Assembly: GCF_954871325.1 (NCBI RefSeq)
Contig: NC_088778.1
Location: 26,397,120 to 26,461,119 of the forward strand
DNA from: Gordionus sp. m RMFG-2023
Lineage: Eukaryota > Nematomorpha > Gordioida > Chordodea > Parachordodidae
Direction of reading: 5' to 3'
Length of the DNA: 64,000 bases
In this document: in pieces, positions 1-11,700 of the stretch
Layout of the letters: the number at the start of each line of letters is the position of its first letter
How positions within the stretch are numbered: the stretch's first letter is position 1
Made by a program: the position numbers and the translations under genes
Notes under the pieces: model-generated
Told to the model about the DNA's origin: nothing
Database searches by the model: none
Seen by the model: the letters and a program-made list of their open reading frames with translations, nothing else

Positions 1-21
1 CAGGACACAGCCTAACCCTGC

Positions 22-122
22 TTTACAGTTAGCACGAATTCGATGCGAAGTATACAAAAATAATGTAAAATTAATTAACATATTTTATATGCTTCGCCAA
101 GACTTCGTGCTAATTGTGAATG
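22..122. repeat. Short inverted-repeat (MITE-like) unit
   Basis: The left arm reads GTTAGCACGAATTCGATGCG and the right arm, read on the other strand, AATTAGCACGAAGTC then GGCGAAGCAT. The arms are about 30 nt around an AT-rich centre. There is no coding potential and no clear target duplication, so this is called only from its inverted symmetry. Confidence 0.5.
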
Positions 123-1897
123 CAAGATAAATCTGTTACAACTGTAACTCAAACTCCCCCATTAACTAAAAAAATATTTAAAATCCATTAATATTAAAAT
201 AAGTTAAAGTATTTATTTTAAAATGGAATTTCCCCACATTATAATTAATAATAATAGTAAATACTGACTCAAGGATCTATTTCGGTCATTTTTAAATCCT
301 CAAAAAATGTTTTCCTTTAAATGATTGAGCATATTATTTATGAAAGTGTATTTCAATTTTAAATTTTTATATAAACTTGCATTTTGGCAATTCTTTTTAA
401 TTTTATGTGCAAAGACTGGAAATAATTAATTTTTAAAAAAACTATCTGAATATAAGAATGAAAAAATTTTTCGTTCCATTAAAGCTAATGCAATTGGCTA
501 AAATTGCTATGGCGATCCTTTATCAGGGAAAAACCACTCTTCTTAAGGTTTTTCAGAGAGTGTGCCGATTTGGGAGCCTAAGCGTTTGAAGAATGACCAG
601 GCGTAGATGTATTTGCCTCATACCTCCCATTGGCAGAACAAGCCGCTTTTATGTCCTACAGTCTGGTTCATGTCCACGAATTATATTTCTTACAATAATT
701 AGTTTTGTACATATATTCATTCAAAATTAATATATAACATAAATATTATAGAATATAATTAAATGCTTCACTCTCTTTCAAAAATAATATATAACATAAA
801 TAGAGAATCTAATTAAGTGCTTTACTATCTCATAACCAATAAACCTTTATTTTAGATTTTCTTATCAAAAATTTTCTTTGATTTTACATTTTTTTTAGAA
901 TTGGTGTGAGACTAATTCAAAAATGAATATCAGATTAATTGTAAAATGAGTACAACTTTTTATAAATTCAAAAATGAGCAAATAATTAATGCATATTTAT
1001 ATTGAATTTAAAACAGGGCTGTGAACTCCCTTTCTACAAAATAAGGGTAAGGTTTAGATTCAGTGAAAATTCTCAGAACCATGTTCGGGTTCAGGTGGGC
1101 TCATGGTTCGGTGTTCAGGAAAGTTTCAAATTTACATAAAATCCATTCGTTTTTATACATGTCATTTTTATTTTTTAAAAAAAATTATTATCAATAAATA
1201 AAATTTTTATGGTGACAGGGAAAATGAAAAAAATCAAATAGTATAAAATAAAATAATCAGAATTTTTTTTACACGTTTATTTTTACGCAATATGTTTTGT
1301 TTAAAGTTTTTTTTAAGAGAAAGTTTTGTGGAAAATCTGAAGGGTAAAGTTTTAAAAATTTCGAAGATATGTTTTAACCATATTTTATTTTTCTATTTCA
1401 AAAAACGAGTCATTCACTCTCTTTCGATAAAATTTTATAATATATTAAATTATTTTTTTTTATTTCTTAACAAAAAAAAATAGTCAAAATAAATTATCAT
1501 CTCTTTTTTAAGCTGAAATAAACCGATACAAAAATTAAAATAAAGAACGATTCCACAGAAAAAGATTTCACAAAAAATATTTTTAATATTGAAAATAAAA
1601 ATAAAACAATTATGTTTTAATTAATTTTATTATTTTACAAATTGATGATATTTTAATACATTTTCATTAAAAAATAAATAAATAAAGAAATAGAAATTTT
1701 TAAAAAAATCTTGAACCCTGAACCCTAAATTTAAAAAAATTCGTGATTCGGGGTTTTGGCTTACTATATCAGGGTTCGAAGGTCTGGCTACAATTAAGGT
1801 TTGAATTCCTTGATTTAAACAAACTCAACGTCCTCTGTTCTATGCATTAGAGTTGCTTATGCATAGCAGATATCTAATAATTTTTAGAATAGTAAGG
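123..1897. other. Intergenic, no gene seen
   Basis: Mostly A/T homopolymers. A block near 510-690 is less AT-rich than its surroundings, but I recognise no tRNA, snRNA or coding frame in it. Around 1030-1130 and 1705-1800 there are GAACCC/GGGTTC-rich stretches that resemble another at 35720-36130 and are probably ends of a dispersed repeat. Confidence 0.4.
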
Positions 1898-2430
1898 TCA
1901 CTAGGGGGAAGCGCAGGGGCTCGCGCCCCCTCAAAATTTCGAATTTTTTTAATACCAAATGTAATTTTGATAATATTAGCTAAAAAAACAAGGTAATTTT
2001 AGATAATGTTTACTAAAAAAATAAAGATATTTTTAAAATGTTAGCTAAAAAAGATACTTTTGGAATGTTGAGCAAAAAAAAGGTAATTTTGGATAGTGTT
2101 AGCTAAAAAAGAGAAAATTTTGGATATACCATATTTTTCATAAAATATTATTTAATCTTTAGTAATTTGGTTTTTTGCTTAAATCGAAATGAAAGAGATT
2201 ATAGCGATAAAATGATTTAAGACCAAAACGAATATAATATTTATTTTAAAAAACCCTAAAAGTTTGTATGAAATGTATTAAAATAAAATATCGATTTGTT
2301 TAAATGGGATTAAATTTAAAAATTGGGCGCTTATTTCTAAAACATTGTATGCGTATTTATTTTAAAAATTGATGCTCATTTAAATGGAGGGTGCTTTAGA
2401 ACCTAAGGCACTAATCTAGCTACGCATCTA
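1898..2430. repeat. MITE-like repeat with internal tandem units
   Basis: The left side carries a GC-rich end (AGGGGGAAGCGCAGGGGC) like those of the element ending at 23141. The right side (about 2400-2430) reads GCGTAGCTAGATTAGTGCC on the minus strand, like hAT MITE ends. At 1965-2130 there are about five degenerate units of roughly 30 nt built on GGTAATTTTGGATAGTG and TTAGCTAAAAAA. Exact ends and target duplication are not resolved. Confidence 0.4.
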
Positions 2431-2787
2431 GTAGGGCGAGTTTATCAAATATGGTATGATTGGTATGAAAATATGATCATCACAAAATTTTCTGAACTTA
2501 TATATATTGTTCTTTTTTTGGTTCAGGAAGTTGAGAGCTTAGTTGTAGGAAGGCACCGGATCAACTATTTATTTTAGTTTTCTACATTATAAATTATTTT
2601 TTTGAAATTTTGGCATAGTCTTAATTACATTACCTATCCTATCCTATCATACACTGGTGAGACATCCCACAATTAAGTAGGTACTCAGAGGGCGTATCCA
2701 CTGCAGAAAAAATAAAAAATATCTTCATTAAATTTACTAGCTGTCATCTGATTTTAATATAACTGAAATATATTTCATATATTCACA

Positions 2788-5700
2788 ATGTCGCGAGGCA
2801 GGGGTAAAGGTTCGATAAGTCAAATATCTAGTAATTTAGGCTTGAACCGAAATGAATTTCCAACACAATTTAATGTTGAAGCTCCGCCGCCTCTATATCC
2901 AGTATATTACTATTTAATTCTTTAACAATAGGCATTATATTCTATTTTTAAGCTTTACATATATTATATGACGAAATTTCAAATACTTTGATTTTATTAT
3001 AGCCTCTAGATCATCAGCCATTAAAATTAGATATAAATGATTCTATGAGAGAATTATTAGATATAAAAGAAGAAATACTTAAAAATATGCAAGAATCTCC
3101 TTTCCATAAAAGTTTTGAAGATATAAAGAAGAAATCATTTGATATTGCACGATATACTGATAAATATAAAATAAAACCCCTAGATATATTCCAATATGCA
3201 GAAGATCATTTTGGTAACAAATTTATATGACAGAATCAATTTTATTATATTTTTTTAAAGATTGGAATTATTTACCAGCTGAGTTAAGACCTAAACCACT
3301 TAAGATCAACAGGGATTTAAAAAAATTAAGAATTGAGAAACTGAACATAGATGAAAAACTTAAAGTATTTCTTATTTTAATTGGTCATATTATCTTAGTG
3401 TATTAAAAATATACAATTTATAACTCACTTAGAAACTTCAATCAGTTGAAGAAAAATTAGCCCATAAAGATTCCATTCCTTATTCTAATGACCCTCAAAA
3501 TCCTGAGAAAACAAATGATGATATTGAAGATGGTAAAGAAGAAAATGCTAGTTTAATTGAAACTGAGGATGAAGAAGAAGTTACTTAATTCATTTTATCT
3601 ATATTATAAATTAGACCAATACCTAAATTTTTCACTAATTCAATATTTCCTATATTACAAACTGATGCAAATCTGATATTTAAATTTATTTTGTTTATCA
3701 AAAATATTTGAATAAATGCCATAAACTTAATATTATCTATTCAAAATAAGATTTTAAAAATTATTAAATGATTTGGCTTTTTATTCTCAAAAGGTTATTA
3801 TCTCATAAAATATAGGTGATGTTTATGTCTGAATATAATGCTGTTTGGCTCAATTTAGCCTATTTTTAAAAACAGTTATCAGGATCTTAGCCAAAATATT
3901 TTTTACTTATGCTTCTAAATTTTGACAATGACGCCCAAATTTTTCAGCCAACTGGGCAAAATATCCAAGCTTGGATAATAAACCACTAATTAATGTCACT
4001 CGTTAAATATTTTAAAATTATTTTCTAGTTGCAGATATAACAAAAAAAATAATAAAATTTGTAATCTTCTAAAATAATTTGATTTTTTTTATACATTACA
4101 AAATAAATTTAATTTTGTTTCCTTTTATAAATTAATTATTATTATGATTATGGTAAAATAAAATATATTAATTATAAATACAATTATAATATAACCAAAA
4201 ACAATAAAAAGTATTGGATAGGGTTTGTATGAATATTGGCCTGATCTGTATATTTTTTATAAATGCTAAATATTGATCCTGTCCCAATATTAAATATCTG
4301 CATACTGTATATGGATGCATTCAAAGAACATGTTCATAAATAATATTTTAGACAAATTTTAGTGTAAACATTCTTTTGAAGAATGGATTCTTTTTTATAT
4401 TCAATCAATTACAAAAAATTAAAAAATTTTATTTAAAGAAATTATAAATTTAAAATATTCTGAATTTTTTTAATAAAAGATTACAATCCTTCCTTCAAAT
4501 ATTTTTTAACAATTATCCTTTCTAACTTGGATCTATTTTACTCTATTATGTTTTATGTTTATGTTGTTTATGTCTAATTATTTTATAGTCAGAATACTTG
4601 ATAATTCAGGCTCAGATAATATATATATCATCATCATGCCTTCATTACAATAAGTATCTCAATTTTAATTCCTTAACAAATATTAAATGGAATTGAATAA
4701 AAATGTTATAAAACATTTAGCCAATGGCAACCACATTTTCCATTTTAAAGTGTAGAATTTTAGGCCTAGTAAACCCGTTTTTGGTAAGGTCTTTATATTG
4801 AAAAAAGCCATTAAGTCTATAAGAATATTAATTATAGCAAGAATTTGCAAATAGACCTAAAAATGGGTGGAAATGGGAGTTATGACAAAAATATATATAT
4901 ACGAAGTTAACTAATATTATATTTATGCCTTTTTTTCTCTCTTTTCTCCTAGCCATAGAATTTAAAAAATAATATTCAAATTGAGCTGGGGTTTTTTTAA
5001 TTTTTAAATGAAGATTTTGTTCTTAAATATATCTTTTGCATCCTCTAATTCCATTAACCCTGGCTCCTCTATAATATTGTTATTATCATTTTCATTAGAA
5101 AATGCATCATAATGACCATTCATATTTTTCAATTTTTGTTTTTAATTAAAGCAGGAGGCTTAAAGTCAATATTAAAATATTTAATGGGCAGATAAAATGG
5201 GGGATTAGAGAAACTTTCACCTCCAAAAGGGAATTACTATAACTGCCATGAATAGTAATGGGGGCACATTTACAAAATGTCTAATCTTTCATGCTTACGG
5301 AATAAAAAATATATCTGTGAGCCTTAAATTGAAAATAATGCAAAATTATTCCAAAGATTTTAATGATGAAATTGTAACAATTTTTTAATCAGAGTGGTAT
5401 TATGTAGGAACCAGAGTTTGTAACATTAAAAGCTGCCAATTATTTGTGCTCTGTTATAAGATCATAATCATTCAAAAGAACAAAATCATTTTATCATGAG
5501 GTTAAAAAAAATCTGAATACCCCAGCTTACTTTAAATATTATTTTTTAAAATAAGAATGTCAGTTGTTGAGGCTCCTTTTTTAGAAGTAGCTAGCTCCCT
5601 CCCCTGCCTTCTCAAAATGAGCTAGCTCCCGCTATTAAGTTTTATAAAAAGAGTTAGCTCCCACTCCAAGTAAGGAGTGCCACTCTATAGTAGGGCTGGG

Positions 5701-8700
5701 AACCAATATTAAAAACCCAATATAAACAAAATATTGTATTGGTATTGGGTCTAAAATATTGGTATTGGTTTAAACAATATTTTCTATTTCTTGTATTGGT
5801 ATTGCTATTGGTATTGGTTTATATTGGTATTGGTTTAAATTCAAATTACTAATTAAAAGAATAGAAATAGTGATTATAAAACTCTTAATTTCTAGTTTTA
5901 AATAAACATGGAAAAAAAAATCATGAAGCATTACCATAAAAACAGGGCTAAGAACCAACTCCCAAAATTTTACTAAATCCAAATTGTTTTTTGAAACTAT
6001 ATATTTTTGAAATCAACAAACCAATCAAATAATAAACGTATATTTTGAAACTTTTTATTTAGCACAAAGAATATAGCAAAATGAATACACTAAAAATGTA
6101 ACATAATTGTCTATTTATATAAAATATAGTGCAAAAGATTGTAATATAAAGAAAAAAATTTATGTATCTAAGAAGAATCCTTCATTCGCATCCAACTTTT
6201 TAAGCACAGGCAAGCTTGGATAGTATGCTCATCTAGTGAACAACGTTGATCTGTTATAAGATACCTTCCTTCTGAAAAAGCCCTTTCAGAGCTAGATGAA
6301 GAAGCTGGAATTGCAAGATAATCTCTGGCAATTTTTGATAATATTGGATATCTATTTTTATTTAATTTCCACCAGTCTAATGTATTTGTATCATTACAAA
6401 TTGTGGCTTCATCCACATATTTGCTTATTTCTAAGTTATTATTGTTGTGACTAGGTTTAACCTGATATATTTTGTCAAAAAAGGATAATTTTTTGTTATT
6501 TTGTGTTTCATTTGTAGGTTCAGCTGAATTGTAATTATTTGTTTTATAAATATTATATTCATTGGTTAGACATCCAATAAGAGTTTTTATACTATTATGC
6601 AGAGTTGTTAACGCTCCTTTTTAAAAGTAGCGAACTCCCGCTACCGCTCCTACCTTCTCAAAAGGAGCGAGCTCCCGCTCCCGCTACTACATATTAAAAG
6701 GAGCGCTCCCGCTCCAACTAATGGAGTGCTGCTCCATAACCGCTCCTTTGATTTTCATTTTTTTAGAAGGTACATGAAACAAAATCATATTTTTTTATCA
6801 AAACGTTTTATTTATATTATATGATATATCAAAATATTTATAATCTTTTATTAGCTTTTAAAAGTAATAAATTTTCTAAATTAGAATCTAACAAACACTC
6901 ACGCCCCTCCCCTAAGATCTGTTTTACAATACTAAATAGGCGCTCCACAGGAGCACTAGAGGGAAGCGGGGTATTGTATTTTATATAAATATTTTTTAAT
7001 TCAGGGAATTGTTCAAAAATAGTAATTTTGCTATCATTATTTAAAAAATATCTATCCAATATATTATCTTCATGGTGATCAATTTCATGGAATTCAAAGA
7101 AATCTTCCAAATCATTGCAAGGTTCCCGTGAACTAGTAGTAGCTATTTTTCCGTCGGGTATTTGTTTCCTTAAAAAATTAATTAATCTGCCTTTTAGTTC
7201 CATATTTTTTGGATTTTTTATCCATTCCCAATTCAATTTGAATGCAGGATGGACAATCGCTGCAATGATATTATCATCATTATAAATATTTGAAAATCTG
7301 CAATAAAGTTATTTAAATAGATATAATTTATTTTTTATTATAAACCTTTTATTAATACCGCTTATAAGAGACTTTACAAGAGGTTGGCAAAACTCTAAAT
7401 CTGTTAATTCGTTTAATTTTGAAATAAATTTAGAAATGGTTGGACTTAGGAAACCCATGTCCATATGAAGCTCCCCTTCAAGGATTTTTAGAGCTTTTTT
7501 CATATGCTTCATAACCTAAAATTTATTTATTTCACTAAGATAACGATTATATTAATATTTACTTGACTATACTCTTTTTTAATAAATTTACGTTCTTGGG
7601 AGTTAAAACGTATAAGCCCATGGTTATCACACAACTCATCAAGGTCCTTTTGTTTTTCATCTAATATTTTATCTAGCAAAACCATAGACTCATAATACGA
7701 ATTCCACCTAGTAGGGATGGGACCAATACCAATATAATATTGGTTTACAATACCAATACCAATATAAACCAATATATAATTAAATATTGGTATTGTTTTT
7801 ACAACCAATACCAATTACCTAAATATATTGGTTTTGAAATATTGTTTAAATACAATTTTAACCAATACCAATATTAAAAATTTAAAATAGAAAAATACAT
7901 AAAATTATTTGGTTTTATCGTGGATAATTATATCGTGGTATATTTTTTTACTTTCATTCATAAACATATTACATCTGTTATTTCTTCCAAATATTCCTGT
8001 GATATCAATATTGGTGTTATTTATAATTATAGTTTATTTTTATTATGGAAGTAAGTTTTCTATATGATATCTATCAATTTTATCTATATTCATTTAGGAT
8101 ATTATAATGAATGAAAATAAAATCGAGTTAATAAATATAGATAATGATATTGATACTAATAATAATAGCGATAATGAACAAGAAGAATCAACGATATCTA
8201 ATAAAAGACGAAATACAGCAAAAATCTGAATTTTATACTAGTTGTGATAACAAAAAAAAGGCTATTTGTGATAAATGTAAAAAAAATTATCTATTCCCAA
8301 TTTTGGAACCTCAGGATTATGGACACATCTTAAATCCATCCACACAACTTTATATAAGAAATGTGAACAAAAAAATTAACACCATAAAATCATTTTTAAT
8401 TAATAATGTAAATAATAAAGCTAATTTAAATAATTTAATTATGGACTTTTTTATTCAAAATAATTTAGCCTTTTCAATGGTTGAAAATGAGTCATTTAAA
8501 AATTTAATAAGCTTTTGCAACCCCTCATTAACATTAATTTCTAGAAAAACACTTAAAAAAGAAATTATGAAACATTATCCATAGTTCTTTTATCAATTTA
8601 AAATCTGTACTTTCTAAAATTACTTCTAAATTTTCTTTAACAATGGACATTTGGTCCTCTCCAAATAAAATACCCTTTATGGGCATAACCATTCATTATA

Positions 8701-11700
8701 TTGATAATGATTTTAAATTAATTAATCATTTATTAGATTTTATTCCTTTTAAATCAGCACATAATGGTATTAATTTTTATAATATTTTTAATTCTGTATT
8801 AAAAGTAAAATTTGAAATTGATTTTTTTTTGTATTATATTAGATAATGCTAGTAATAATTTAGCATTTTTAAAAATTTTAAAACTAAAAGACAATTTTGA
8901 TAATGTGTGCAAATGTTTTTGCCATATTATCCATTTGTCTGTCATGGCTGCATTGGAACCTCTAAATCCAACTTTAAAAAAAATAAGAAATTTTTTAAAC
9001 TTTCTATATCTAAATTTAATAAACTTTAAAAAATATATCTTGAAAAAAATCCAAATTTAAAATTTCCTCACCCTATTTTGGATATACCAACACGTTGGAA
9101 TTCAACGTACCAAATGCTCGAAAGGGCTATATTGCTCAAACCTTATCTCACTATATATACCAATCATCAACAAAATACTAATGAAGAATATTATATTAGT
9201 GCCTTAGCTTTGAATAATATTGAAATATACCGAGAATTTTTAGAACCATTTAATTTTGCTACAGAGATGGCCTCATGTGCTAATACTCCATCAGTTTCAA
9301 CAATCATTCCTTTATATTCCAGTATTTTTGAGCACGTTGAGAGTTATAATAATAATCTTAATGCTATTTTAAAGACAGCTTCATTAGCTGCCTTGACAAA
9401 ACTTAATAAATACTATAATTTTAATAAACACCTATATATTATTTCAACAATGATTGACCCAAGGTTTAAACTATCAAGTCACTTATTAAAGCATAATAGC
9501 AGAGTTGCTACATTTTCTCAAAAACAGCTTGAGCGCCCCTCCTTTTTAAAAATGAGGAGCGGGAGTAGCTCCTTTTAAGGCTGGAGAGGAAGAGCGCCGC
9601 TCCACCGCTCCTTTAAATTTAATATATAAATATTATTATTTTTTAAATATTAATAATATTTGTTAATGAAAATAAAATTTTATTTTATTTAAATTTATTC
9701 ATTATTAAATGTTGAGCCGAGTTTTATATTGATTTTTCATCTAATCATTTTAAACATTAAACATCAGTTTTTCCTTTTTATATTGAAAATTTTTTGAAAA
9801 ATCTTGTAGAAAGTTGGGTAGGTATCTAATATGCCTGAATTCCACTAGGTGGTAGGGCTGGGAACCAATAGTAAAAACCCAATATTAACAAAATATTGTA
9901 TTGGTATTGGGTCTAAAATATTGGTATTGGTTTAAACAATATTTTCTATTTCTTGTATTGGTATTGCTATTGGTATTGGTTTATATTGGTAACTATTGGT
10001 ATTGGTTTAAATTCAAATTACTAATTAAAAGAATAGAAATAGTGATTATAAAACCCTTAATTTCTAATTTTAAATAAAGATGGGGAAAAAAATCATGATA
10101 CCATAAAATCAGGGCTAAGAACCAACTCTCAAAATTTTACTGAATACAAATTCTTTTTTTAAACTAGGAATTTATTAGGTGATGTGAATATAAAAAATTT
10201 TGATTTAACCATGTATTTTTTGTATCAACAATAATAAACGTATTGATTTTGAACCATTTTATTTATCACAAAGAACATAGTAAAATAAGTAAACTAAAAA
10301 TGTAACATAACTGTCTATTTATACAAAATATAATGCAAAAGAATGATGTAATTTTAATATAAGAAGAGAAAATAATTTTATGTATTTAAGAAGAATCTTG
10401 CATGCGCATCCAACTTTTTAGGCACAGGCAAGCTTGCATAGTATGCTCATCTAGTGAACAACGTTGGTCTGTTATAACATACCGTCCTTCTGAAAAAGCC
10501 CTTTCAGAGCTAGACGAGGTGGCCGGAATTGCTAGATAATCTCTGGCAATTTTTGATAATACTGGATATCTATTTTTATTTAATTTCCACCAATCTAATG
10601 GATTTGTATCATTGGAAATTGTGGCTTCATCTACGTATTTACTTATTTCTAAGTTGTTATTATTATGAGGTTTCACCTGATATTTTGTCATAAAAGGATA
10701 ATTTTTTGTTATTTTGTGCTTCATTTGTAAGTTCCGCTGAATTGTTATTATTTATTTTATAAATATTGTATTCATTAGTAAGATATCCAATAAGAGTTTC
10801 CATATTATTATGCTTTAATAAATGACTGAGTTTCCATATTATTATGCTTTAATAAATGACTTGATAGTTTAAATCTTGGGTCAATCAGTGTTGAAATAAT
10901 AAAGAGGTGTTTATTATAATTATAGTATTTATTAAGTTTTGTTAAGGCAGCTAAAGAAGCTGTCTTTAAAATATCATTAGGATTATTATTATAACTCTCC
11001 ACATGCTCAAAAATACTGGAATATAAAGGAATAATTGTTGAAATTGTTGGAGTATTAGCACATGAGGCCATCTCTGTAGCAAAATTAAATGGTTCCAGAA
11101 ATTCTCGGTATATTTCTATATTATTCCAGGCTAAGGCATTAATATAATTTTCTTGATTGGTATTTTGTAAATGATTGGTATATGTTGTCAAATAGGGTTT
11201 GAGCAATATCGCTCTTTCAAGCATTTGGTATGTTGAATTCCAACGTGTTGGTATATCCAAAATTGGGTGAGAAAATTTTAAGTGTGGATTTTTTTCAAGA
11301 TATATTTTTTCGAGTTTATTAAATTTAGATATAGAAAGTTTAAAAATTTTTTAAAAATTTCTTATTTTTTTAAAAGTTGTATTTAAGGGTTCCAATGCAG
11401 CCATGACAGCCAAATGTATAATATGGCAAAAGTATTTGCACACATTAGCAAAATTATCTTTTTGTTTTAAAATTTTTAGAAATGCAAAATTATTACTTGC
11501 ATGTCTAATGTAATGCAAAAAAAATCAATTTCAAATTTTACTTTTAATACAGAATTAAAAATATTAAAAATATTAATAGAATTATGTGCTGATTTAAAAG
11601 GAATAAAATCTAATAAATGATTATTTAATTTAAAATCATTATCAATATAATGAATTGTTATGCCCATAAAGGGTATTTTATTTGGATAGGACCAAATGTC

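Noticed and set aside
510-690. Less AT-rich block suspected as a snRNA or RNase P-like gene
   Set aside because: I compared it from memory with U1, U2, U4, U5 and U6 signature segments and found none; no promoter elements are evident.
1770-1800. GGGTTCGAAGG resembling a tRNA B box
   Set aside because: No A box or cloverleaf can be drawn around it; it belongs to a GGGTTC-rich dispersed repeat.
3580-3588. Stop codon ending POLR3G after EEEVT
   Set aside because: The conserved C-terminal segment is found in phase at 13044-13130 and a GT donor lies at 3580.
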